Source of the DNA: Desulfobacteraceae bacterium
GTDB taxonomy: Bacteria > Desulfobacterota > Desulfobacteria > Desulfobacterales > Desulfosarcinaceae
Length of the DNA: 63,349 nt
Direction: 5' to 3'
NCBI GenBank assembly: GCA_024230435.1
Contig: JAAERL010000266.1
Coordinates: forward strand, 1-63,349
Shown: piece after piece, positions 25,940 to 34,573 of the stretch
How positions within the stretch are numbered: the first letter of the stretch is position 1
How the letters are laid out: the number at the start of each line of letters is the position of its first letter
Notes under the pieces: model-generated
What the model was told of the DNA's origin: nothing
The model's database searches: none
The model's input: only the letters and a program-made list of their open reading frames with translations
Translations under genes and position numbers: made by a program

Positions 25940-27082
25940 ATGAGAAAAAATAAGATGAAACTAAAGAAGAAAAATACGTCGAATCTTATTGTCAGCGCCA
26001 TTATCGTGATAGTCATAACGGCAAGTGTTTTTGGGTTTGTCCTGGTGACTGAAAATACATCTGAAAAACAGTTAGATGGAAAAAAAATAAATAGAAAAAA
26101 GATGGATGAGCAAATTCAGCATCCAAATTCGGTTTACATGGTCAACTTGAATAGCAGTCCGCTACAACAAAATATAGATTTCCGATTGCCCGATCAAAAA
26201 AAAAGCACTTTGCATGGTAGAGCCGAAATCAAAGAAAAATTCAAGCAACAATTGGTCCGAAAATTACAGGAGCTTTATGGTAAATCAATCTCAACAAAAA
26301 CCGGTCAGGCTGCAATTCTGGATTTCAGAAAAACTTTGATGAGCGCTTTCCCGCAAGATTGGTTCACTATGTTTCATATGCTATTGCAACTCGCGTTTCC
26401 GGAGTATGTCAATGAAATCTTAGAAACCCTCAGTCTCATTGATAAATACAACGAATGGCTTACAAAAAATCAATCCTTGCTTATGAAAATGCCCTATGCG
26501 CAGATGAAAGAAACAGTGAGGTTAAAACGAACTGAATTATTTTCTGAAGATGCTGCTGACATTTGGCCGGTTGATTCAAAAGCGGATGAAATCCGTAATG
26601 CTTTGACACTATTAAAATCATCCTATGAAACAACGATAGAAGAAAAAATTGATTTTTTCAGCCACGCCTTAGAAGATATCAACAACGGCGAATACAAGCA
26701 GGAAATTTTCTTTGATGAAAAATATGATTACACGGCTGCATTTATCACTATGGATTCAGTGCAAGAAGACTTTTCCCAAATGACGCATGAAGAACGTGCG
26801 GCTGCGCTTCGCAACATTCGAAGATTAATGGGATACTCAGAACAATACCTTGATAATCTATCTGAGCGTGATACTTACAAAGAAAATCGATGGCAAAATG
26901 GTCTGAAATATATGAAAGAACGGGAAACTATCCTGAATGACAATCTAAATGACACTGTACGCAATGAATATCTGGACAAACTGCGCAAACGCTATTTTGG
27001 GCATGAGCGTCCAACTATCGAGGCCGAGGAAAATGCTGGTTTTTTCAGATACGAAAGAAGACGGGTTTATGGCAGAAATTAG
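25940..27082 (+). CDS. Lipase-specific foldase (Lif/LifO)-like membrane-anchored chaperone
   Basis: 380 aa. One N-terminal transmembrane helix (about residues 15-37) anchors a long, almost all-helical periplasmic part. The central and C-terminal regions resemble the steric lipase chaperones of Pseudomonas and Burkholderia: RLKRTELFSEDAADIW parallels the R.RIF..EA segment, and LRNIRRLMGYSEQYLDNL followed by RWQNGLKYMKERETIL and LRKRYFGHERPTIEAEENA parallels their second mini-domain. The N-terminal RxxFDY motif essential in characterised foldases is not visible. In known systems Lif folds alpha/beta-hydrolase lipases; here the neighbour is an SGNH hydrolase. The Lif relationship is by eye, moderately firm; partnership is inferred. 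The Shine-Dalgarno is weak. Confidence 0.65.
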   Translation: MRKNKMKLKKKNTSNLIVSAIIVIVITASVFGFVLVTENTSEKQLDGKKINRKKMDEQIQHPNSVYMVNLNSSPLQQNIDFRLPDQKKSTLHGRAEIKEKFKQQLVRKLQELYGKSISTKTGQAAILDFRKTLMSAFPQDWFTMFHMLLQLAFPEYVNEILETLSLIDKYNEWLTKNQSLLMKMPYAQMKETVRLKRTELFSEDAADIWPVDSKADEIRNALTLLKSSYETTIEEKIDFFSHALEDINNGEYKQEIFFDEKYDYTAAFITMDSVQEDFSQMTHEERAAALRNIRRLMGYSEQYLDNLSERDTYKENRWQNGLKYMKERETILNDNLNDTVRNEYLDKLRKRYFGHERPTIEAEENAGFFRYERRRVYGRN

Positions 27083-27246
27083 TGTGTTTTTACACCATAT
27101 CGCAATGGTGATAAAGATTTTTATTCCTGCATCATTTGGTGTCCGCCGGTGAACCAGACAAATTTGTTCGAAACCAAGGCAAAGGCTGTGGGGGATTTGT
27201 TAGCGTCAGGCCCCCTTAACCATCAAACAAACGGTAAGGCAATGAA

Positions 27247-28086
27247 TCACTGCGGCTTTAGCTTTACACCTTCATTGAGGTAACCTTGGGTGATGTTTTT
27301 CAATTTTGTTTTTTCTGAGATAAATCGAATTTTCATTGACTTTAGCCATTTTCGGTGCTCAATGGCGGCCTCAAGAGAAGTAAACAGTTCGTGTTTTCCA
27401 GTTTTAATATCAAAACGGAGTTGACCGTTATCTGTTGTAAAGATGCCAAGGTTACTGCATAACATGCAGCGAACCTCGTTTGCTTTAAAAAATCGAAAGG
27501 TCTTGCCACCGCACACTTGACAGGCGGGACCGTTTTGAACTTGCCTTTTACCGAATAAAGCGGTAGCCAGCCGATATGCTATCTTTTTATTATTCGTATC
27601 GTAAAAAATTTCTCCCGGCAAAGCTCCATACACAACCTGGCTATCTTTGATATCGGCAAACATGAGTTTCAAAAAATTTTCAAGGCCCAACTGAGTGTAC
27701 CCCTCACGGCCTTTTATTCCGGCGATGGCTATTGCGACGGCAGGCCGGCCCCAAAGTTTTTCGGCATGGGAATATAGAGCTAAAAAGCGATCAACAAGGC
27801 GCTTAACTGAGGATGCCGGACCAAGAAAATAGGTGGGAGCGGCCAAAATGTAAGCGTCCGCAGCTAAAATTTCATCGGCAATTTGGCCGAAATCATCCTT
27901 CAAGATACAACCCTTCTCTTTAAACAAGCATGTGTAACATCCTCGGCATGATTGTAGGTCAAAGGCGGGTAACTTAAGCAAACGAAGCTCGTGAGGCTCT
28001 GGAATATTTCGGGAAATTTCCTTTACCATGATCTCACAGTTTCCTAAATTACGCGGTGATGCGATCAGTGCCAGCACTCTTTTCAT
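27247..28086 (-). CDS. NADPH-dependent FMN reductase/flavodoxin-like protein with zinc-ribbon tail
   Basis: 279 aa. The N-terminal 185 residues have the flavodoxin-like fold of FMN reductases and iron-sulfur flavoproteins: LIASPRNLGNCEIMV at the phosphate site, CRGCYTCLFKEKGC (a Cys motif typical of this family) and LAAPTYFLGPASSVKRLVDR. After residue 190 a CxxC...CxxC module (CQVCGG, CMLCSN) looks like a zinc ribbon or redox centre. Such proteins are abundant in sulfate reducers. The electron partner is unknown. It is 53 bp downstream of the methyltransferase gene on the same strand. Confidence 0.8.
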   Translation of the reverse strand: MKRVLALIASPRNLGNCEIMVKEISRNIPEPHELRLLKLPAFDLQSCRGCYTCLFKEKGCILKDDFGQIADEILAADAYILAAPTYFLGPASSVKRLVDRFLALYSHAEKLWGRPAVAIAIAGIKGREGYTQLGLENFLKLMFADIKDSQVVYGALPGEIFYDTNNKKIAYRLATALFGKRQVQNGPACQVCGGKTFRFFKANEVRCMLCSNLGIFTTDNGQLRFDIKTGKHELFTSLEAAIEHRKWLKSMKIRFISEKTKLKNITQGYLNEGVKLKPQ

Positions 28087-28138
28087 ATAATCTCCTTAAT
28101 TTTCGATGAATAGCCGGTCTATTTGTCGAAAATTTGTG

Positions 28139-28771
28139 TTATTTTGGACCGTTTTCGCGCTTTTGCAACCAGTACCAGGCGGAAGGTGAACCTTGGTCTT
28201 GACCTGATTCAAATTTTGATAATTCAAATTCAGGGATAAACAGATCCGTTACTGCCTGTTTATTCAAAATGGGCGTATCTTTTTTATCTTTTGTAACCAG
28301 CCTGACATAAAGCATGAAAATGCCCCCTGGAAGAATAAGGCGTTTTAGACCCTTTGCATAGTTTATCCGATGGGATATATCAAGGCAGAACAGGCAGCCG
28401 ATATCAAGGGCGTAATTAAAGGGCCGGGTAAGATGATTTAGGTTGGAGGCGTCACCAACCTGGAAATCAATTTTCAGTGATGCGCCTTTGAGTTTTCGGC
28501 GGGCTTTGCGGATAGCTTTGGGTGTAAAATCTATAGCGGTTACCTGCCAGCCGTGTTGGGCCAATGTAATGGCATTTGTACCGGTACCACATCCTAAGTC
28601 CAGAGCATGGCCGGGTGCAGCTTGAGATAAATAATCCATTACTTCAGGGGGAGTAATGTTGGTATCCCAGGGGGTATTGCCCCGCCAGTACCTCCATTGA
28701 AAGCGCCACCAGTTTGAATTCAAAAGAAAAAAATTATGTTTCAAAAAATTCTCCCGATTTATGGTTTGCAT
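28139..28771 (-). CDS. Class I SAM-dependent methyltransferase
   Basis: 210 aa. The SAM-binding motif I is HALDLGCGTGTNAITLAQHG near residue 56, followed by acidic motif II (VTAIDFTPKAI) and FQVGDASNL. The N-terminal WWRFQWRYWRGNTPWDT segment and the overall size resemble the thiopurine/tellurite-type methyltransferase group, in which a tryptophan-rich N-terminus covers the active site. Substrate not determinable. It precedes the flavoprotein gene on the same strand with a 52-bp gap. Confidence 0.85.
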   Translation of the reverse strand: MQTINRENFLKHNFFLLNSNWWRFQWRYWRGNTPWDTNITPPEVMDYLSQAAPGHALDLGCGTGTNAITLAQHGWQVTAIDFTPKAIRKARRKLKGASLKIDFQVGDASNLNHLTRPFNYALDIGCLFCLDISHRINYAKGLKRLILPGGIFMLYVRLVTKDKKDTPILNKQAVTDLFIPEFELSKFESGQDQGSPSAWYWLQKRENGPK

Positions 28772-28823
28772 TCTTTAATTCGCGTTTTATGCTTTTACTT
28801 GCTACTATCGCTTTTTAGCATTT

Positions 28824-29216
28824 TCAATTCAAATCTTTTATCCGTACGGAGACTCTGATGATAAGAAAAGTTGGTGGGACAGGTTCTGGAAGAGTTGATT
28901 GAACAGTAATCAGGCGGCGCATTCTCCATCCTCTAAGCCAAGCGTAGGGTTGGCCCCCTGTGTCAGGATATATGCCGCCATTTTGATTTTCGATATAGCG
29001 TTTAATTACCGATAAAGGAGCACCCCCGGCAGATACAATACAGTAGGACCGCGACCAGAGAACCGGCTTCGAATAAAATTTTTTCAAATGCCCGGCAAAC
29101 TCTTTTCTGAGTTGTCTGGAACTGATCGTTTTTAGTGTATTTACAAGTTTGCTGAGAGCAAGCTTGGGATAGGTATCAAATAAAATGTGTACATGACAGG
29201 CAATTTGCCGGTTCCT
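28824..29216 (-). pseudogene. Remnant of IS200/IS605-family Y1 transposase (TnpA)
   Basis: Reading on the minus strand in one frame from the HIT gene's stop codon, the translation is RNRQIACHVHILFDTYPK, then LKTISSRQLRKEF, KPVLWSRSYCIVSAGGAPL and IKRYIENQ. This is the IS200-type HUH transposase from the HVH metal motif to the catalytic Tyr in IKRYIE. The first 45-50 residues of the family are absent and there is no start codon in the conserved region, so it is a 5'-truncated relic. The sequence after ENQ is not typical of the family. No left-end or right-end hairpins were identified with confidence. Confidence 0.8.
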
Positions 29217-29579
29217 CTATTTGCGCGGCAGCATGGGGCCTAACCTGCATCCGCCGAAAAGATGCATGTGCAAATGAAAAACCTCCTGGCCTCCATCGCG
29301 ATTGACATTGATCAGCAAGCGGTAGCCGTTTTGAGCTACACCTTCTTGTTGTGCAATGTTTTTGGCCACTGTGAACATATGGCCGATGAGTTGTTCGTCT
29401 TCGGGCCTAATGTCGTTGACTGTGGGGATTTCCTTGTTGGGCACGATCAATACATGGACAGGAGCCTGAGGATTGATATCCCTGAAGGCTGTTACCTGGT
29501 CATCTTTATAAACCGTATCCGTTGGTATTTCGCCATTTATGATTTTTGTAAAGATGGTGGACATGATTTTCTCCTTCAT
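29217..29579 (-). CDS. HIT-family (histidine triad) nucleotide-binding protein
   Basis: 120 aa. Members hydrolyse nucleoside phosphoramidates and similar AMP conjugates. The triad is in [14 protein letters not shown] near the C-terminus, preceded by [14 protein letters not shown] and the N-terminal [19 protein letters not shown]. Length is near that of bacterial HinT (about 115). Its stop codon is the border to an IS200 remnant in the same frame, so the last residues (RLGPMLPRK) could derive from the insertion. The start overlaps the CDF transporter stop by one base. Confidence 0.92.
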   Translation of the reverse strand: MKEKIMSTIFTKIINGEIPTDTVYKDDQVTAFRDINPQAPVHVLIVPNKEIPTVNDIRPEDEQLIGHMFTVAKNIAQQEGVAQNGYRLLINVNRDGGQEVFHLHMHLFGGCRLGPMLPRK

Positions 29580-30634
29580 TAATTATTTTTAGAAAGTGTC
29601 GTAAGATGATGTTTTCTTGTTTTTGTGAGCCGTTTTCTATCCCATTGATCCTTATTTTTCATGGTATGGCTGCGAGTGCTGCATGTCGTATGGCGGCATA
29701 CCGGGCAGTCTGATGAATCACAGGGGTCCGTATGAACCAGAACACTGGCTTCGCCTTGCAACTCATTGATAAGCATGTTTTCCAAGGCTTTGGCTTCCTG
29801 ATGGGTCTTTTCCAGGGAAGCTTTGCCGTCCAGGACCAGGTGCAGGTCAATATGCACATGGCTACCAGCCTGCCAGGCGCGTAATTGGTGAATATCCACC
29901 CAATTGGAACTGCGGTGTTTCTGAATAAGTCCTGCAATGTGGTCCAGCAGTTCCGGATCCGATGCGTCCATGAGCCTGGCGGAAGATTGCATTAAAAGAC
30001 GGCCTCCGGTTACCAGGATATTTATTCCTACAAGACAGGCCACTGCGCCATCAATCCAAATCCAACCGCTCCAGGAGGTTAATCCCAAGCCGATTAAAAC
30101 CCCCACGGTGGTGTAAACATCTGCCAGGAGGTGCTTTCCGTCTGCTGTTAATGCAATGGAGTTTGTTTGACGGCCCATGCGAATAAGCAGCATTCCCATA
30201 AGCAAATTGACCAGTGATGCGCTTATCAGGATGACTGATCCCTGTTTAATGTGCGTGATTTTGTGGGGGTGCAAAAGATGCTGGATTCCCGTATAAAATA
30301 TTCCCACAGCCGCAATGATTATCAGAGCGCCTTCAAATCCCGCTGAAAAGTTCTCTATTTTTCCATGTCCGTAGGGATGCCTCGAATCTGGCGGTTTTGC
30401 TGCCATCCAGACGCTTATGGCTGCGAAAGCACTGGCTACGATGTTGATAATCGATTCCAGGGCGTCTGAAAGCACGGCTGAAGAATGGGTTAATCGAAAG
30501 GCCAGAAGTTTAAACGCCATCAGAACAACTCCTAAGGCAAACGACACGATGATAACCGTAAGGCGTTTTTTTTGCCGTTTTGAGCGTTTGGCTTTAAAGT
30601 TTTGTACTGATATTGGGGTGACTTGTCTGGTCAC
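29579..30634 (-). CDS. Cation diffusion facilitator (CDF) transporter with Cys-rich tail
   Basis: 351 aa, cytoplasmic-membrane proton antiporter for Zn, Fe, Mn or related divalent cations. Six transmembrane helices span about residues 24-205. TM2 carries the Asp of [11 protein letters not shown] and TM5 the His-x3-Asp of [13 protein letters not shown], which form the transport site. The C-terminal cytoplasmic domain has [12 protein letters not shown]. Beyond the usual end (about residue 295) there is an unusual extension with [14 protein letters not shown], a likely extra metal-binding motif, followed by a basic tail. It is translated with the HIT gene (one-base overlap). Confidence 0.9.
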   Translation of the reverse strand: MTRQVTPISVQNFKAKRSKRQKKRLTVIIVSFALGVVLMAFKLLAFRLTHSSAVLSDALESIINIVASAFAAISVWMAAKPPDSRHPYGHGKIENFSAGFEGALIIIAAVGIFYTGIQHLLHPHKITHIKQGSVILISASLVNLLMGMLLIRMGRQTNSIALTADGKHLLADVYTTVGVLIGLGLTSWSGWIWIDGAVACLVGINILVTGGRLLMQSSARLMDASDPELLDHIAGLIQKHRSSNWVDIHQLRAWQAGSHVHIDLHLVLDGKASLEKTHQEAKALENMLINELQGEASVLVHTDPCDSSDCPVCRHTTCSTRSHTMKNKDQWDRKRLTKTRKHHLTTLSKNN

Positions 30635-30661
30635 TTAAAATGCCGCCTTTGGTAAAAAGAA

Positions 30662-31549
30662 TTATTCGTTTATAGCGTTAAGTTCAGCCAGAACCCGGAA
30701 CAGGCCTTGTGTGCCAAGCTCTGCTTTGCCTTGCGCCATGGCCGCCGTGTAAAACTGGTTGACCAGCGCAAGGCCCGGAAGGCTTAGTTTCATGCGTTGG
30801 GCTTCGGCCAGTGCGATACCCATGTCTTTAACAAAATGTTTAATAAAAAAACCCGGATTGTAATTTTTGTCGGCTATGCGCCTTCCCAGATTATTGATGG
30901 TCCAGGAGCCGGCGGCCCCCTTTCCGATGACATCGATAACCGCATGCATATCTAATCCGGTTTTTTGAGCATAAAGTAAAGATTCCACGGCGCCGATCAT
31001 GGTGCCCGCAATTAAAATCTGGTTACTCATTTTGGTGTGCTGACCGGAACCGGCGGCGCCCATATAGGCGATATTTTGACCAAGTTTTTCAAGCAAGGGC
31101 TTTATTTTGTCAAAAACGTCACTATCTCCGCCCGCCATGATGGCCAGGGTTGCATCGCGGGCGCCGATATCGCCCCCGGATACCGGGGCATCCAAAACAT
31201 CCACGCCTTGTTCTTTTGCCTTGGTATATATCCGGGTGGCTAATCGGGGGCTTGATGTGGTCATATCCACGATTACCGTTTCCGGTTTGGCTTTAGATAA
31301 AACGCCTTCAGGGCTGAGTATGCTTTGGGCGACATCGTGTACAAAACCTACCATGGTAAAGATTACCTGAGCTTGCTGGGCTGCTTGGGCCGGGCTGTCG
31401 CACCAAACCGCGCCTTTTTCCAGAAGATCATTTGCCTTTTCCTTTGTGCGGTTATGAATAAACAGATTGAAACCGGCTTTGAGTAAATGACCACACATGG
31501 CTGCGCCCATAACACCCGTGCCGATCCATCCGATATTTTTAAAAACCAT
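30662..31549 (-). CDS. NAD(P)-dependent beta-hydroxyacid dehydrogenase (3-hydroxyisobutyrate dehydrogenase family)
   Basis: 295 aa. The Rossmann start is IGWIGTGVMGAAMCGHLLKAG, with NRT after the second strand, which favours NADP(H). DAPVSGGDIGARDATLAIMAGG is the substrate-binding loop and the catalytic Lys is in GQHTKMSNQILIAG. The family includes 3-hydroxyisobutyrate, tartronate semialdehyde and glyoxylate/succinic semialdehyde reductases; the substrate is not resolved. It is 27 bp upstream of the CDF gene on the same strand. Confidence 0.88.
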   Translation of the reverse strand: MVFKNIGWIGTGVMGAAMCGHLLKAGFNLFIHNRTKEKANDLLEKGAVWCDSPAQAAQQAQVIFTMVGFVHDVAQSILSPEGVLSKAKPETVIVDMTTSSPRLATRIYTKAKEQGVDVLDAPVSGGDIGARDATLAIMAGGDSDVFDKIKPLLEKLGQNIAYMGAAGSGQHTKMSNQILIAGTMIGAVESLLYAQKTGLDMHAVIDVIGKGAAGSWTINNLGRRIADKNYNPGFFIKHFVKDMGIALAEAQRMKLSLPGLALVNQFYTAAMAQGKAELGTQGLFRVLAELNAINE

Positions 31550-31608
31550 ATTTGTCTCCGTATAAATGACGTGTTATTTTTAGGGCAACTTAAAAGTGTA
31601 TTAGCGCT

Positions 31609-31857
31609 ATGTCAAGAATGGATGAAATTAAAGTCGAATGTTATTGCGGGTACCGAGCAGAGCAAACCCCGCGCCGGTTCTGGATGGGTGAGCGTTGCGT
31701 GAATGTCTGTAAGGTGCTTGACGCTTGGCTTGCGCCTGATCACCGCTACTTTAAAGTCCTCGGGGACGACGGAGATCTTTACCTGTTAAGGCACGATCCT
31801 TATCAGATGATATGGTCGCTTGTATTTTTCAAAAAACTTAGGGCTCAAGAAAAATAA
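31609..31857 (+). CDS. Small conserved-looking cytoplasmic protein, function unknown
   Basis: 82 aa (or 79 from ATG 31618, MDEIKVECYCGYRAEQTPRR). The pattern RRFWMGERCVNVCKVLDAWL, then YFKVLGDDGDLYLLRHD, reads like a small family found in Desulfobacterota proteins that I recall as uncharacterised. No signal peptide or transmembrane segment. It is divergent from the dehydrogenase gene and is followed by a good rho-independent terminator about 110 bp downstream, supporting it as a real monocistronic gene. Confidence 0.65.
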   Translation: MSRMDEIKVECYCGYRAEQTPRRFWMGERCVNVCKVLDAWLAPDHRYFKVLGDDGDLYLLRHDPYQMIWSLVFFKKLRAQEK

Positions 31858-31969
31858 GGGGCTTGGTTTTATCATCGGCCACTAATTATGAGGCATTCAA
31901 GCCATTGCTTGATATTATACTGAATTTATACATTTTATTTAGCCAAACATATCGGTGCTGAATTGTAAT

Positions 31970-32008
31970 GGCCCAATTTAAAATCTAGCCTAAAGTGGGC
32001 CTTTTTTT
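31970..32008 (+). terminator. Rho-independent terminator
   Basis: GGCCCA (31970-31975) pairs with TGGGCC (31996-32001) and is followed by seven T. It should end the transcript of the small protein gene at 31609-31857 before the convergent transglycosylase gene. Confidence 0.75.
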
Positions 32009-32030
32009 ACCGGATTATAGCTGCTTCAAT

Positions 32031-33392
32031 TCAATTAAAAGCCAGCCTTTTTTCAGGGACTGTAAACGATTTCGCAGTTTGGGGAATATACAAGCTTTGC
32101 CTGGGGTAAATCGATCCATGGAGGTTAAGGTTATTGGCCAGAATCAGATCGTTAAGCTTAACTTGATGCATTTGTGCAATTCGCCATGCCGTATCGCCGC
32201 GCTGAACCGTGTAAGTATAACCGGTTTTTTGTTTGGATTTATAGATATGGCTGGGTAATGTAATTTTTTGTCCGGTAATATGAGAGAAATTAACGGCGGG
32301 CAGACGCAGAATATAACCTTTGGGAACAAATTTTTCTCCATTGAAGACAGGTTCACGAAGGTCCGGGTTCATATTTTTCAGGGTGCTCAACCGGATATTA
32401 AAGTGTTTGCTTAAGTCTTTAATATGGGCATAATTTCTCAGGGTAAGGGTGTTTTCAGTGCGGGGGCTGTCCAGCAACAGTTTTCCGAAATAGTGTCTAT
32501 AATTTTTTGCTACGTATCTGGCCGCCAGAAATTCAGAGTAAAAATTGCGGGAAGCGAATTTGAAGCTCCGACTATGATAATTTTTAAATATGGATGGATA
32601 ATCGCCATGTGCGATTTTTGCCTTTTTTATACCCGTTGTGCCATGGTTATAAGCGCTGATGGCCAGAGGCCAGCTTTCCAGTAGTGCGTAGTTTTTTTTT
32701 AGAAACTTGGCTGCCGCATGGGTCGCCTTTATCGGATCGAGCCTTTCGTCAACTACATATCCGATTTTCAAGAAACGTTTGCCGGTACTGTGGGTAAATT
32801 GCCACACCCCGGCCGCGCCGTACTTGCTATAAACATCAATATCAAAAGACGATTCCACATGGGCAAGCAAGGCCAGGTCCTTAGGCAGGCCGTAGCTTTT
32901 AAAAATGTCATACATTTTATTCAAATAAGCTTTGGATCGGATTATTCCTTTTTTGAAACGGTCTTTTTGTCCAAACTGACAGCGAACCCGCCGGAAAGCT
33001 TTTTTATAGACGCGGGGATTTTGAGAGTAATTAAACACGGCGGCAACTCGGCGGTGTTCGGCGGCGCCCGTTTGCGGGTCACGAGCCAGATCCTTTAGAA
33101 TCTTTTTATACCGGCTTGTCGCTTCTTTGATGAGCGCTCGATTAATGGTGCGGTTGCCTGACGCTTCGTAGGGCAGTATATCGATAACTTCATAGACGAT
33201 GCTCAGGTCTGCGCTGTCATGAATGATTCCCTGGTCAGTTCTATATTCCGTAAAAACAGATATCCAAAAAGAGATGTTGTCTGCAAGGCAATCGTAAGGA
33301 GGAAACATTTCTGAAGCGGCGCCATGCCCGCATATGGCGATTAGCGATAATAAGCTGAAAATTATTAGAACAACAGGCCTTTTGTTTTTCAT
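32031..33392 (-). CDS. MltD-like membrane-bound lytic murein transglycosylase with LysM
   Basis: 453 aa with an N-terminal signal segment (residues 6-26). The SLT domain covers about 155-300: the catalytic Glu180 in ALLAHVESSFD, then SKYGAAGVWQFTHSTGKRF and ISAYNHGTTGI, matching family 1 transglycosylases that cut peptidoglycan to 1,6-anhydroMurNAc. A degenerate LysM-like region (about 320-370) precedes one clear LysM (YTVQRGDTAWRIAQMHQV ... SIYPRQSLYIP). No lipobox Cys follows the signal region in the usual place, unlike E. coli MltD, though a Cys is present at residue 21. Confidence 0.9.
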   Translation of the reverse strand: MKNKRPVVLIIFSLLSLIAICGHGAASEMFPPYDCLADNISFWISVFTEYRTDQGIIHDSADLSIVYEVIDILPYEASGNRTINRALIKEATSRYKKILKDLARDPQTGAAEHRRVAAVFNYSQNPRVYKKAFRRVRCQFGQKDRFKKGIIRSKAYLNKMYDIFKSYGLPKDLALLAHVESSFDIDVYSKYGAAGVWQFTHSTGKRFLKIGYVVDERLDPIKATHAAAKFLKKNYALLESWPLAISAYNHGTTGIKKAKIAHGDYPSIFKNYHSRSFKFASRNFYSEFLAARYVAKNYRHYFGKLLLDSPRTENTLTLRNYAHIKDLSKHFNIRLSTLKNMNPDLREPVFNGEKFVPKGYILRLPAVNFSHITGQKITLPSHIYKSKQKTGYTYTVQRGDTAWRIAQMHQVKLNDLILANNLNLHGSIYPRQSLYIPQTAKSFTVPEKRLAFN

Positions 33393-33998
33393 TGTTATTC
33401 CTTTAATTCTAATTGTTCTGATATTTTAAGGGTTTGCCAGGTGCAAATCATTTAAGCGCGAGTGGTTTTCAATCCGGTTGCGTGTGTTGCGTAAATCTGT
33501 TGCCTAAATTAGGTGCAGAAGAAGAGTATGCGCCCGGTTCAGCGCCATTTTGACCAAGTGCAGAGAAATGTATGTTTAATGTATATTAGTAATTAGTCGC
33601 AAGAATTGTACCATTTTGTAATAAATTGTGGCTTTTAGTTATGATAAGCTTGGTTGCTAATATATCAGTTGAAATTCCGGCCAATGTTTTTGTTTTGAGT
33701 GCAACCTTAAATTTTTCGATGATCTTGTTTCATGATATCTATTTGGCGCACCGTCCGATTTTTGGCTCAAAACCAGCGCCAGAGGATGCTTTTTTGCAAA
33801 ATGCGGATTTTACGGCTTTTCAGGGCGTGGTAACTACTGGTATTCGGGAACCTGACAGGTTTGTACACACAATGAACGATACTTTTTAATGTTTGTTGTT
33901 TTTTATCATCGCAGGCTGGTTCGAGCTTGCTTTTAGAATGGAAACTGGTCTAAATATCAAAAACTTTAGCGCGTATTAATAATGTATCAGAGGCATAA
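33393..33998. other. Intergenic region between divergent genes
   Basis: About 600 bp, AT-rich, holding the promoters of the divergent transglycosylase and DUF177 genes. The open frame at 33626-33889 has no Shine-Dalgarno or recognisable domain and is not accepted. No strong hairpin or dispersed repeat copy is seen. Confidence 0.4.
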
Positions 33999-34562
33999 AT
34001 GAAATTAGAAATAAACCATTTATCAACTAAAGGAACACAGCTTTTCCGAGATTTAGACGCAAATGAGTTTCCTGGTCTCAAACAGTTATCCGAACAAGGT
34101 GAGTGTGAATTTATCAGCCCCGTGCATTTTAGCCTTAAGGTATTCCTTGAAAAGGAGCTTATTCAAATTCAAGGCCTGTTTTCATGCCGTATCAAATTGA
34201 CTTGCAGCCGTTGTCTTGAACTTTTTGAGAGCCAGTTGAAAAGAAATTTTCGCCTCAGGTTTTCAAACCGGATACCTGCAGATGTGCATCCAGGTAAAAA
34301 TGAATCAGGTGAAAATGAAATAGAACTTACAGCAGAGCAAATAGGCTTGGGTTTTTATGAAGGCGAAGTAATTGACCTGGCGGCGCCGCTTCAGGAGCAA
34401 GTCATTATAGCATTACCCTTCAAGGCGCTTTGCAATGAAAGCTGCAAAGGGCTTTGTTCTCAATGCGGCGTGGATTTGAATAGTACGCAATGCGAGTGTG
34501 AAGGCAACCGGTCGTCGACCCCATTCAACGTTTTGAAAAAACTTAATTTACCAAAAAAATAA
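33999..34562 (+). CDS. DUF177/YceD family protein
   Basis: 187 aa. The family signature is present: FSCRIKLTCSRCLELFESQL in the middle and LPFKALCNESCKGLCSQCGVDL followed by CEC near the end, giving metal-binding Cys sets. YceD is linked to 23S rRNA/ribosome assembly, and its gene is usually directly followed by rpmF (ribosomal protein L32). Here the next gene, 11 bp downstream, is an MCE lipoprotein instead, and no L32 frame lies in between. Cytoplasmic. Confidence 0.88.
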   Translation: MKLEINHLSTKGTQLFRDLDANEFPGLKQLSEQGECEFISPVHFSLKVFLEKELIQIQGLFSCRIKLTCSRCLELFESQLKRNFRLRFSNRIPADVHPGKNESGENEIELTAEQIGLGFYEGEVIDLAAPLQEQVIIALPFKALCNESCKGLCSQCGVDLNSTQCECEGNRSSTPFNVLKKLNLPKK

Positions 34563-34573
34563 GGATCAATAAA

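Noticed and set aside
33626-33889. 87-codon frame
   Set aside because: No Shine-Dalgarno or recognisable motif, and it is within the divergent promoter region.
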